A stretch of 64,000 bases of DNA from an uncultured Brachyspira sp. Lineage in GTDB: Bacteria; Spirochaetota; Brachyspiria; Brachyspirales; Brachyspiraceae. Below are positions 55,123 to 63,966 of the stretch, piece by piece. The DNA lies in the NCBI RefSeq assembly GCF_944393015.1, contig NZ_CALXYQ010000004.1, positions 1 to 64,000 of the forward strand, in the 5' to 3' direction. The position numbers and the translations under genes were made by a program. How positions within the stretch are numbered: position 1 is the first letter of the stretch; the number at the start of each line of letters is the position of its first letter. Under the pieces are notes generated by a model. It saw nothing but the letters and a program-made list of their open reading frames with translations, had not been told where the DNA came from and ran no database searches.

Positions 55123-56850
55123 GTGCGACTTATGCAGGATATATGTATAATAACAGATATAGGAACAATATACGGGTTCGGACATATTACCCGTATGAAG
55201 TTCATATCAAATAAATTAAAAGAATATTATAATTTTACATTTTCTTCTATTAATGATAACAGCGGTATATTTAAAGATAATACTATAAATACATGCAGAT
55301 ATAATGAAATAGTAAACTTAAATCCTTATCTAATAATAGTAGACAGCAGAGAAGTAGATTCAAAATATATTAAAGAATTAAAAAAAATAAGCAATGTTAT
55401 AATAATAGACAGCGTAGGAAATGAAAGAGCATTCGCCGATATAGTTATAGAAATGCTTCCTAATATAGATAATTCCAAAGAGGTAAATATAAAGCCTTTC
55501 ATAGCTACTATATTAAATTCTAATGTTAAACCAAAATATGATGCTGATGCCCCTATTCTTCTTTATTTAGGATTTAATAATGAATTAAAAAACAAGGCTA
55601 TAGAAATAATAAGCAAAATAAAAGATAAAAATTTTGTATTGATAGATACAGAAAGGGAAAGCGAATATAGTAATATAAGATATAAGAATTTCGGAACTGA
55701 TATATTTGAAAATCCATACAGTGCAGTTATAACCTATTTCGGACTTACAGCTTTTGAATGCATAGAATCTTCAATACCTGTAATTTTGCTTTCTCCTACA
55801 AAATATCATGATGATTTGGCAAGAAGTCAGGAAGAGCTTTTCTTTAATTTGGGATTCTTTCAAAATATAGATATTGATACTGCAATAAATAAATTAAAAG
55901 AATTTCTATTTAATGATGATATGCAAAATAAATACAAAGAAAAAGGTAAATTAATCAATACAGATAAATCTTTGGAGCGTATAAAAACTATAATAGACAA
56001 TATAAAAGATTTCAAAAATATAGAATGTCCATTTTGCAAAAGCAGAAATATAGAAATGAAAAATAGAAATTTGGAATCCAATTTATATAAATGTCAAAAA
56101 TGTAATACACTATTTAGAAAATATTTTCTTCCTCCATTTACAGATTATTCTTCTAAGTATTTCGTTGAAGATTATAAAAATCAGTACGGAAAAACCTATG
56201 AGGAGGACAGTGCCAATTTAACCGCTTTGGCTAAAAGAAGATTAGAAAAAATAAAGAAAATAAAACCCAATGGAAAAGTACTTGATATAGGAAGTGCAAT
56301 GGGTTTCTTTCTTAAAGAAGCAAGAGAATATGGATATGAAACAGAGGGCATAGAGATAAGTGAATATGCCTCAAGCTACTGTATAAACACTCTTAATCTT
56401 AATGTACATAACTGCTCTTTACTAGATTTTAAATATAAAGAAAAAGAATATGATATAATAACTGCCTGGTATGTTGTAGAGCATATATACAATTTTGAAA
56501 GTATTTTAGAACGCATAATTTATTCGCTTAAAGATGATGGAATATTGGCCTTTGCCACTCCTAATGGTAATGGTTTGAGCGGAAGATTCAATAAAAACTA
56601 TTTTTCTATAGTGCCTTCAGATCATGCATTTGAAGCTAATCCTAAATCTTTGGATATACTTATGTCTAAATATTCGCTTAAATGCATAAATTTAGAAAAT
56701 CAAAGTGTTTATTATAATAGATTCTGCGATATATTCGGCTTTAATTTCATTATAAAAAATAACTTTCTATCAGGAATATATAGCTCTTTTGCCAAAAGTA
56801 AGAATTTAGGCGATACATTTGAATGCATATATCAAAAGTCATTAAAATAA
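55123..56850 (+). CDS. PseG-like glycosyl hydrolase/transferase fused to a methyltransferase
   Basis: 575 aa. Residues ~1-290 resemble PseG-type GT-B proteins: ITDIGTIYGFGHITRMKFI, LIIVDSREVDSKYI and AVITYFGLTAFECIESSIPV. Then comes a zinc ribbon (IECPFCKSRN ... LYKCQKCNTLF, ~300-330) and a class I SAM methyltransferase (VLDIGSAMGFFLKEAREY ~385, ITAWYVVEHIYNFESILE). PseG makes pseudaminic-acid precursors for flagellin glycosylation, so a surface-sugar role is plausible. Start is GTG 55123 or ATG 55132; neither has a clear ribosome site. It is monocistronic here. Confidence 0.75.
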   Translation: MRLMQDICIITDIGTIYGFGHITRMKFISNKLKEYYNFTFSSINDNSGIFKDNTINTCRYNEIVNLNPYLIIVDSREVDSKYIKELKKISNVIIIDSVGNERAFADIVIEMLPNIDNSKEVNIKPFIATILNSNVKPKYDADAPILLYLGFNNELKNKAIEIISKIKDKNFVLIDTERESEYSNIRYKNFGTDIFENPYSAVITYFGLTAFECIESSIPVILLSPTKYHDDLARSQEELFFNLGFFQNIDIDTAINKLKEFLFNDDMQNKYKEKGKLINTDKSLERIKTIIDNIKDFKNIECPFCKSRNIEMKNRNLESNLYKCQKCNTLFRKYFLPPFTDYSSKYFVEDYKNQYGKTYEEDSANLTALAKRRLEKIKKIKPNGKVLDIGSAMGFFLKEAREYGYETEGIEISEYASSYCINTLNLNVHNCSLLDFKYKEKEYDIITAWYVVEHIYNFESILERIIYSLKDDGILAFATPNGNGLSGRFNKNYFSIVPSDHAFEANPKSLDILMSKYSLKCINLENQSVYYNRFCDIFGFNFIIKNNFLSGIYSSFAKSKNLGDTFECIYQKSLK

Positions 56851-57030
56851 AATACTGACGTAAAAATGTTTTAAATGTAGCTTAAATTTTGTATATTCAA
56901 TGATTAATTATCAATATATGAAAATAACTATAGTTTTTACAATTTTACAAATATAGTATTATTTTTGTTATAGATGTATATTATGTTAATTGTTTTAATA
57001 TAATAATATGATATTTAAGGAAATATAATT

Positions 57031-57642
57031 ATGAAAAAAATATTTTTACTTATGTCAGTAGTTATTCTAGCAGCTGCATGTAAAAGTGCCCCTGTTGCTA
57101 CTGGTCCAGAAGATAATAGCGGATTCAAAACAACTGAAGCAAATAATCAAAATGCTAAAGGGCTTAACCTTCCTGACGGAGCTAGTGTAAGAGAAACTCC
57201 AAGAGGAAAAGTATTGGTATTACATGACCCTAAATCTAAAGCTGATGTTGGTAAGCCTGGTTCAACTTATGAGGTAAAATTCGGATTTGATAATACTATA
57301 GAAATAGGAACTTATAAAGATGCTTATAACTTAGTTTATCAAATAATAAATAATAATTCGGGTATTAGAATAATATCAGAAGGACATTCAAGTAAAGAAG
57401 GTCCTGCTCCTTATAACTATAAACTATCTCAAAGAAGATCTGATAAAAGCTACAACTATATAATAAAATTAGGTGTAGAAAACAGCAGATTATTAAAGAA
57501 TGCTTTCGGAGAGGCTTTGCCTGAATACCCTACTCTAAAAGAAAATAGAAGAAGCGAATTTATAATAATAATGACTGAAGATGATTTGAAAAAGTATAAC
57601 GATTTTGCTAAAACTGTCGACATTAATAAAGAAACAAATTAA
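57031..57642 (+). CDS. OmpA-like lipoprotein
   Basis: 203 aa. Lipobox LAAACKSAP (Cys ~16), a short linker, then an OmpA/Pal-type peptidoglycan-binding domain: IRIISEGHSSKEG, PYNYKLSQRRSD and ENRRSEFIII. In canonical domains the loop is H-x-D-x-x-G; here Ser takes the place of the diaminopimelate-contacting Asp, while the Arg of LSQRR is kept. It is followed 20 bases later by a paralogue, probably in one operon. It likely tethers the outer membrane to the wall. Confidence 0.82.
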   Translation: MKKIFLLMSVVILAAACKSAPVATGPEDNSGFKTTEANNQNAKGLNLPDGASVRETPRGKVLVLHDPKSKADVGKPGSTYEVKFGFDNTIEIGTYKDAYNLVYQIINNNSGIRIISEGHSSKEGPAPYNYKLSQRRSDKSYNYIIKLGVENSRLLKNAFGEALPEYPTLKENRRSEFIIIMTEDDLKKYNDFAKTVDINKETN

Positions 57643-57662
57643 TGCCGAGGTTTTAGTAAATA

Positions 57663-58316
57663 ATGAAAAAAGTTTTATTGATTTTTAGTTTATTGATCTT
57701 TGTCATAGCATGTAAAAGTACGCCTACAAATACAACACCTGAAGATGTAGTAATAGCAGATGACCCTCAAGCGGTAGAACAAGAAAAGCCTAAGCCTGAA
57801 GAAGTAGTAGCTGATACTAATACGCCATCAGATACACAAACATTGGCTTCTGGTTCTGAAGAGCTTTATCTTCCTATAGATACTTCTATAAGAGATACTG
57901 AAAGAGGAAGAATATTGGAAACTACTCCAAAGGTAATATTCAAATTTGTGGAAACTAATATGCCTGCAACAGCTGAAATGTCTTTCAATCAGGTTATAGA
58001 GTTTTTAGAGAAGAATCCTAATGTGAATATAGTTTTGGAAGCTCATACTAGCAACAGAGGAAAGGCTTATCCTTATAATTATAATCTTTCTGTTGTAAGA
58101 GCTAAAAACGGTAAGGCATACTTGTTGGCTAAAGGAGTACCTTCTGAAAGAGTTATAGAAAGCCCTCTTGGTGAAGCTCTTCCTGAATATCCTACTCAAA
58201 ATGAACTTAGAAGATATGAGTTTGTTATAATAGCCAATGATCAAGACTTAGTAAAATATAACACTTACATTTCTAATTTGGATGTAAGAAGCGAAAGTAC
58301 ATATCAGGAAAATTGA
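57663..58316 (+). CDS. OmpA-like lipoprotein (paralogue)
   Basis: 217 aa. Lipobox IFVIACKSTP (Cys ~18), a longer acidic Pro/Thr linker, then the same domain: NIVLEAHTSNRGKAYPYNYN, LSVVRAKNGKAYLLAKGV, GEALPEYPTQNELRRYEFVI. As in its neighbour, the diaminopimelate-contacting Asp is Ser. Both share GEALPEYPT, showing duplication. A terminator follows. Confidence 0.82.
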   Translation: MKKVLLIFSLLIFVIACKSTPTNTTPEDVVIADDPQAVEQEKPKPEEVVADTNTPSDTQTLASGSEELYLPIDTSIRDTERGRILETTPKVIFKFVETNMPATAEMSFNQVIEFLEKNPNVNIVLEAHTSNRGKAYPYNYNLSVVRAKNGKAYLLAKGVPSERVIESPLGEALPEYPTQNELRRYEFVIIANDQDLVKYNTYISNLDVRSESTYQEN

Positions 58317-58341
58317 TTGTATTATAAAATAGCAAAAAAAC

Positions 58342-58378
58342 AAACCTCCTTTATTATTTATATTTTAAGGGAGGTTTT
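58342..58378. terminator. Bidirectional terminator
   Basis: AAACCTCC / GGAGGTTT with inner A-T pairs, T-run downstream and A-run upstream, between the OmpA pair and the HEAT gene. Confidence 0.82.
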
Positions 58379-58408
58379 ATTATAAACTTTAAGGAAATTT
58401 TTTATTTT

Positions 58409-59563
58409 ATGAGAAATATTATTGTTTGCACTTTATTATTAACTATTCTTATTAATTTTAAAGCTTTTTCAGAAAGTCCTACTAATGAAGCTCCTACAGC
58501 TCCTACTGTTTCAACAAATACTTCAACCACTGAATCATCCGGACTTATCAATGCTGAATATGAAAAGGCTTTTAAATTTGGAACTCCTACTCAAAAAATA
58601 GCAACTATTGCTAAAATAAAAAGAACTAAAAATGAAGCTGATATTGCAATGCTTGCCAGTCATTATCCTGAAGAAAAAAATAACAGAGTAAAAAGCGAGA
58701 TTATAAATTTCTTCAAACAAAATAAGAATGACAATGCAAAATCTATAATAGAATATGCCATTAAAGATGAAAATGATAGTGTAAGAAAAGATGCTTATTA
58801 TCTATGTTCTATTTATCCGGATATTCAATATGAAGTTCCTATAATGGCAGAAATTACAAATGCTTCAGGACTTGTATTAGACAGTATGGTAAATGCTTTG
58901 GGGGCTATAAAATCAGAGATGGCTGCAGATTATTTATTAGAGATATATACAAATAATACTGTAGGATCAAGTACTAAAGTTGAGATATTAAGATATTTCA
59001 GCATAACCAAAAACACTAAAGGTGAAAAGATTTGTCAGAATGCGGCTCAAAATGCTGGAGAACCTGCTTTAGTTAGATATATGGGTGTTGTGGCATTGGG
59101 TGCTTATCCTAGTGCTGAAAACTATGATATACTTCAAAAACTACTTGCTGAAGATTTACCGGAAATTACAGCAAGGGTTATTTATGTACTCCCTGAATAC
59201 AGTGCTTATGGAGATGTTAAAAAGGATGTAATAGAGGCTGCTAAAAATGACAGTGATTCTGTGCGTATTTATGCTATTAAGGCTTTATCAAATTATAAAT
59301 CTGAACCTGAAATAGAAGAGCTTCTAATTTACAGGCTTAAAAATGATAATTCAGAAGCGATCACTATGGAGATACTTAATTTATATAAAGAATCAGCACC
59401 TACAGGAAATATGTATGAAGCTATAAAAACATTAGCAACTTCATCTGCCAGCGATAAAATAAAGAATCTTGCAAAATCTGTTATAGGAGAAGAAGGATCA
59501 TCTTCCACTCCTACTATAGAAGAATCGCTAACAGGTGTAAAAAACGATTCTGCTGCTAATTAA
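58409..59563 (+). CDS. Exported HEAT-repeat protein
   Basis: 384 aa. Signal peptide MRNIIVCTLLLTILINFKAF then a Pro/Thr/Ser-rich linker. The rest is a solenoid of two-helix HEAT repeats (DSVRKDAYYLCSIYPD, PALVRYMGVVALGAYPS, DSVRIYAIKALSNYKSE). Probably periplasmic scaffold; no enzyme motif seen. It has its own terminator. Confidence 0.82.
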   Translation: MRNIIVCTLLLTILINFKAFSESPTNEAPTAPTVSTNTSTTESSGLINAEYEKAFKFGTPTQKIATIAKIKRTKNEADIAMLASHYPEEKNNRVKSEIINFFKQNKNDNAKSIIEYAIKDENDSVRKDAYYLCSIYPDIQYEVPIMAEITNASGLVLDSMVNALGAIKSEMAADYLLEIYTNNTVGSSTKVEILRYFSITKNTKGEKICQNAAQNAGEPALVRYMGVVALGAYPSAENYDILQKLLAEDLPEITARVIYVLPEYSAYGDVKKDVIEAAKNDSDSVRIYAIKALSNYKSEPEIEELLIYRLKNDNSEAITMEILNLYKESAPTGNMYEAIKTLATSSASDKIKNLAKSVIGEEGSSSTPTIEESLTGVKNDSAAN

Positions 59564-59583
59564 AAGTTATATATATTTTTATT

Positions 59584-59622
59584 AGGCTTGCTGTTATAAT
59601 ATAATGGTAAGCCTTTTTTATT
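59584..59622 (+). terminator. Terminator of the HEAT gene
   Basis: AGGCTT (59584-59589) / AAGCCT (59609-59614) followed by TTTTTTATTTT. Confidence 0.82.
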
Positions 59623-59637
59623 TTAAAAATTCATTCT

Positions 59638-59767
59638 GCCCGCCCACCCTCCCCTAACTTCATTTAAAATATTTATACTATACCCCGCACGCAGAACAAA
59701 ATTTATAATATAATTTAATTCACAATTATGATTTAAATTAATAATATAAATGCATTCACCGTGCGGA
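59638..59767. repeat. Truncated element of the nested-inverted-repeat family
   Basis: GCCCGCCCACCCTCCCCTA (59638), CCGCACGCAGA (59685) and TTCACCGTGCGG (59755): a shortened left arm and the core. Bases 59768-59930 show nothing further. Confidence 0.72.
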
Positions 59768-59930
59768 AATTAAAACAAAAAATTTAATGCTGACTATTTA
59801 GCTTAATAGAAATATTAATAAGGATTATAAAAGATTGATAATTAAAAAATGCTAGACTTAATTTATATATATGCTAAAATTTATTATAAGAAAATATTTT
59901 TTTAATATAAAAATTAAAGCGAGAAAATAA

Positions 59931-61178
59931 ATGCTTGTAAGTTTCAGTGCAAAGAACTATAAATCATTTTATGATGAAGTTACTCTTGATATGCGTATAG
60001 AAGTAAATGAAAGCAACAGGGAAGAAATTGAAAATAACCCATTTGTATATAAAATAAATGATGATTATATATCAAAACTATGCATACTATATGGACATAA
60101 CGGAAGTGGTAAGTCTAATCTGCTTGATGCAATTAAATATTTATTTGATATAAATTCTTATGAAGATGATGATATTAATCAGCATTATAAAAAATTATTT
60201 ATAAAAAATATGGTTTATGGAGAAAATGAAGATATAAAATTTTCTCTTGAATTTTATTATAATAATAATTTATATCATTATGAAATAGCTTATAACACTG
60301 ATATAAAATATGAATTACTAAAAGAAAATAATAATATAATTTTTGAAAGAGAAGAAAATTCTATTATTAATGGTATAAATCTTTTAAAAAACAAAGAAGG
60401 CATACCAAATAATATTACAGTTATTACATATCTAAATAGTGTAAATAGTTATAAATCAATAATAGGAAATTACAGAATGGCATTTATAACTAATTTCATA
60501 TTTCCATTACTAAATGCAAATGAAAATTATACTGATAGTTTATTTTTTCAACTTGATAGAGTTTATTATGCTTTAGATAAATCAAACTCTTGGAATATAT
60601 ATAAAAAATTAATTTCTCTTGCTGATGTTGGAATAGATAATATAAAAGTAATTGAAAATAGAAATTATAGAGAAACTACTAATCTTGTAGAAAATCTAAT
60701 TAATAGAACTAGTAAAAAAAAGCTTATTTCAGTTCATAGTAATTATGAAGATGAATTTAGAAAAATAGAATCTTATGGAACAAAAAATTATGCTAATAAT
60801 CTATTTGATACATTAGGATGTGTAAAGAGCGGTAAATTATCAATAATTGATGAATTTCAAGGTGTGCAGTCTGAACTTTTAGAGCTTGTTATTAGTTTGT
60901 TCCAAAAAAATATGTTTGAAGATTTAGATAATCCTAAAGCACAATTAATATTATCTACTCATGATACTAATTTGATGTGCCTTAAAAATACACTATTAAA
61001 TCATTATTGGTTTCTAAATAAAGAAGACAATAAAAGCGAATTATATTGTGCTGCTGATTTTGAAGATTTAAAAAGAGAAGATTTAGAAAAAGAGTATAAA
61101 AGAAACAGCCTAAAAGCTAAATACAATTCTCGATTATTTGAAATTCCTTCAAAATTTTTTATTAATGATGAGGAATAA
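59931..61178 (+). CDS. AAA family ATPase (AbiL/RloA-like), putative defence component
   Basis: 415 aa. Begins MLVSFSAKNYKSFYDEVTL, the usual head of AAA_15/AAA_21 (SMC-like) ATPases. Walker A GHNGSGKS at 55-62, an ESYGTK signature-like segment (~280), Walker B LSIIDEF at 303-309 (Asp307, Glu308) and a STHDTN switch with His344. The next gene begins 3 bases after the stop and encodes an RloB-like protein, the pairing known from RloAB/AbiL-type abortive-infection loci. Proposed role: ATP-driven sensor/regulator of the effector. The gene has no close terminator. Confidence 0.82.
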   Translation: MLVSFSAKNYKSFYDEVTLDMRIEVNESNREEIENNPFVYKINDDYISKLCILYGHNGSGKSNLLDAIKYLFDINSYEDDDINQHYKKLFIKNMVYGENEDIKFSLEFYYNNNLYHYEIAYNTDIKYELLKENNNIIFEREENSIINGINLLKNKEGIPNNITVITYLNSVNSYKSIIGNYRMAFITNFIFPLLNANENYTDSLFFQLDRVYYALDKSNSWNIYKKLISLADVGIDNIKVIENRNYRETTNLVENLINRTSKKKLISVHSNYEDEFRKIESYGTKNYANNLFDTLGCVKSGKLSIIDEFQGVQSELLELVISLFQKNMFEDLDNPKAQLILSTHDTNLMCLKNTLLNHYWFLNKEDNKSELYCAADFEDLKREDLEKEYKRNSLKAKYNSRLFEIPSKFFINDEE

Positions 61179-61181
61179 TAA

Positions 61182-61802
61182 ATGAGAAAAAGAAGATTAT
61201 TAAATAATGAAAAATATTATTTATACTGCTTTTCACCCGGAAAAACTGAATTTGAATATTTTAGAAAATATATAAATGAAAAACTTAATAATAAAGTTAA
61301 ATACAGAGGAGAAGCTTTAACTCATCAATTAAGTGCAAATATAAAAAATGATGAACAAAAAAATAAAGAGATAAATAGAATAGTAGATTTTATAACAAAT
61401 AGAACTTCCACTATGAATGAATATGGTTTAGGAAAAATAATTGTATTTATAACTGACTGTGATAATGCCAAACTGCAACATTTGGAAGATTTAAGAAAAA
61501 AATTTAATAAGAATTTAAAATCAGTACAAAATATTAATTCTAATATATTTATACTTAATTATCATGCATTAGAAGATTGGCTTGAATATTATTACAATAG
61601 TACAACAGATAAGGAAGTAATCAAAGATGATATATTTAAACATTGGGACAAAGTATTTCAAAACAATCATGATAATGCTGTAAATAAATATTTAAAAGAA
61701 CATAATCAAAAAGAACCTTCACCAATAAATGATTATTCAAATATACAATCAAAAAACTATTCAGACTTTCCTTATGCTTTCAAATATTTAGAGGAACTTT
61801 AA
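61182..61802 (+). CDS. RloB-like putative effector
   Basis: 206 aa. SPGKTEFEYFRKYI matches the EGEKTEPxYF head of RloB except that the first Glu is not conserved. VFITDCDNAK gives the D-x-D segment and NYHALEDWLEYYY corresponds to the RloB E-x-W-L block. RloB has a Toprim-like fold related to nucleases. It is translationally coupled to the ATPase. The loss of the first Glu leaves activity uncertain. Its likely role is the toxic arm of an anti-phage module. Confidence 0.68.
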   Translation: MRKRRLLNNEKYYLYCFSPGKTEFEYFRKYINEKLNNKVKYRGEALTHQLSANIKNDEQKNKEINRIVDFITNRTSTMNEYGLGKIIVFITDCDNAKLQHLEDLRKKFNKNLKSVQNINSNIFILNYHALEDWLEYYYNSTTDKEVIKDDIFKHWDKVFQNNHDNAVNKYLKEHNQKEPSPINDYSNIQSKNYSDFPYAFKYLEEL

Positions 61803-61822
61803 TTAATCAGAATATTTAAAAA

Positions 61823-62419
61823 TCATATATCCAAATGAACAGAGCCCTGACGAAGTACTTTATTTTCTAAGCAGTCATAAAGTGTGGAAGGCATTTTATT
61901 TTCTAAGACTCCGGCATTAACTATTAAATCAGCTTTGTCTTTGTAAAGCTCTGCTAATTCATTGCCGTCAAGTATAACTCCATAACCGCTTGGATTGGCT
62001 GAAGGAGCTACCAAAGGATTAGTGCCTTTTAATATAAGCTGCATATATTTATCATTCGGTATTCTTAAGGCTACAGTGTCTTTTAAATATGTGAATCTAT
62101 TTTTTAACTCTTCTAAAAGAGGAACAATGAAAGTTAATTCTCCCGGTATATTCTTTTTTATTATATCAGGAACTTCTTTATTAGAAAATTTTTTTACGCT
62201 TTCTAAATCTTTTGATAATATTAAAAGAGGCTTATTCTTCTCTCTATCTTTTATAGTATATATTCTATTTATAGCATCAGTATTGAAAGCATCTGCAAGC
62301 ATTCCATAAACCGTATCTGTTGGGGATACAACTATTCCGCCACCATTAATAACTTTTATAACTTCATTGGCTGCATACTCTATACTTTCAGAATTATTTT
62401 TATCGAGATTGATTATCAT
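61823..62419 (-). CDS. L-threonylcarbamoyladenylate synthase
   Basis: 198 aa, YrdC/Sua5 family, which makes the intermediate for t6A37 in ANN-decoding tRNAs. GGGIVVSPTDTVYGM, IKDREKNKPLLIL, VALRIPNDKYMQLIL and APSANPSG are diagnostic. It is TsaC-length, without the Sua5 C-terminal domain. It lies 16 bases downstream of the regulator gene on the same strand, so probably an operon. Confidence 0.93.
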   Translation of the reverse strand: MIINLDKNNSESIEYAANEVIKVINGGGIVVSPTDTVYGMLADAFNTDAINRIYTIKDREKNKPLLILSKDLESVKKFSNKEVPDIIKKNIPGELTFIVPLLEELKNRFTYLKDTVALRIPNDKYMQLILKGTNPLVAPSANPSGYGVILDGNELAELYKDKADLIVNAGVLENKMPSTLYDCLENKVLRQGSVHLDI

Positions 62420-62435
62420 ATAATGCCTTTAAATA

Positions 62436-63458
62436 TTATTTCTTTATCAAAGTAGGATGTACAAATAAACTAGCAAATCCGCGTCTTTTAGCATTATGGA
62501 GAGCTAATAATACGGGTGCTATTTCTTTCTCCATGCCTTCTATATGATAATTCTTTTTATATGCTGTATATGATATGCCGGCTGATATTGTATACTTAAT
62601 TATAATACCATTATATTCAAGCTCATTCTTATCAACAAAGCTTCTTATCTCTTCAAGCTTTTTATCATATAATCTTATATTCATTCTATTGAAAGCAACC
62701 ATAAACTCATTATTATCAAATCTAGCTAAAATGTCTTCCCTTCTAGTTGTCCTTCTAAGAACTTCTGTGAATTTAAGCATTATTTCTTCGGCTGCAATTA
62801 TTCCATACTCGCTTATGATACTATCAAGCCCATCTATAGAAAAACATGCAAGCACTATAGTTTCTTCATGCCTTACTGTTTCATAAAGAAGCCTTGAAAA
62901 CTGTTCATAAAACTCTTTTTTATTCCAAAGACCTGTTTCCAAATCTACATTCAATATATCATCATATTTTTTCTGTGCATCTTTATACGACTGATAATTT
63001 CTATTAGAAACTTCTGTCATATCAGCTAAAGAATTCTGTAAATAATCTGCCTGTTTAATTAGCTTCTGATGTTCCACATATAATTTTCTATACTTTAAAC
63101 AGCTATTAACCCTTACAATGAGCTCCATCTCATCAAAAGGTATAAATATAAGCCCATCAATTCCTAAATTTATAGCTTCCTCTATAAATTCCATTTTTCT
63201 ATAAGGAGTACTTAAAAGAATTACAGGTGTTCCTTTAGTTGATTCCTGATTTTTGAAAGTATCAAGAAGCTGTAAACCTTGAGAGTCCCCAATATCCGCA
63301 TCCAAAAGTATCAAATCTAATGTACTTTCATTGGAAATATTAACTGCTTGGGCTCTGGATTTAGTTGCTATAGGATTATAATGTCTTTCTCTTAATAGAT
63401 CGACAAACCTGTCTAAAAGGTCTGCTCTATGCTCTACTACTAAAATATTTTCATTCAT
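62436..63458 (-). CDS. Response regulator-GGDEF protein with degenerate active sites
   Basis: 340 aa. N-terminal receiver: ILVVEHRAD replaces the usual VVDDE acidic pair, the phospho-acceptor Asp53 is kept (LLDADIGDSQG), and the conserved Lys before Pro is Ile106 (IFIPFDE). A coiled linker (~120-170) leads to a GGDEF domain starting VDLETGLWNKKEFY. The signature GGDEF is DNNEF at 248-252, so diguanylate cyclase activity is unlikely. It may bind a partner or c-di-GMP instead of making it. Confidence 0.82.
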   Translation of the reverse strand: MNENILVVEHRADLLDRFVDLLRERHYNPIATKSRAQAVNISNESTLDLILLDADIGDSQGLQLLDTFKNQESTKGTPVILLSTPYRKMEFIEEAINLGIDGLIFIPFDEMELIVRVNSCLKYRKLYVEHQKLIKQADYLQNSLADMTEVSNRNYQSYKDAQKKYDDILNVDLETGLWNKKEFYEQFSRLLYETVRHEETIVLACFSIDGLDSIISEYGIIAAEEIMLKFTEVLRRTTRREDILARFDNNEFMVAFNRMNIRLYDKKLEEIRSFVDKNELEYNGIIIKYTISAGISYTAYKKNYHIEGMEKEIAPVLLALHNAKRRGFASLFVHPTLIKK

Positions 63459-63622
63459 AATTAATTACGTCTTCAAAGTATATAATTCTTATATTAGAGT
63501 ATCGTAAATTTACAAAATTTATTAAATAAAAAATAGAGTCATATTAATAATATAAATTAGAGTTATTAAAAGAATAAATACTGTTACTTTATATAGTCTG
63601 TACAAATTTCAAATTAATAAAA

Positions 63623-63875
63623 CGCACGGTAAGCAGACTTTATATTATTAACCATACTATTATTTTTTTAATTTTCACATAATCAAAAATATAACTATGC
63701 GTGCGGTAAGTTAATAAAAAAATAAATAAATCTTGGGCGGGTGCTATAAATTCTAATTAAGTAATAAAAAAAATTAAAAACTAAAATTGCAAAATAATTA
63801 GAAAATATAAAGGGCGGGGAAATGTAATTAAATTTTAAAACCTTATTTAATTATTTAACTACCCTACCCTTTTAT
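63623..63875. repeat. Half-element, core plus right arm, with start of a left arm
   Basis: CGCACGGTAAGCAGA (63623), TGCGTGCGGTAAG (63698), CTTGGGCGGGTGCT (63732), AAAGGGCGGGGAAATG (63809), then ACTACCCTACCCTTTTA (63858). Bases 63459-63622 show no other feature. Confidence 0.82.
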
Positions 63876-63966
63876 ATTTTTATTTAGCTTTGAAAGATAA
63901 AATCTTATAAAACTGCTAATATATAATCATTGATTTTTAGACTATTTTAATATAATATTAAATGCT

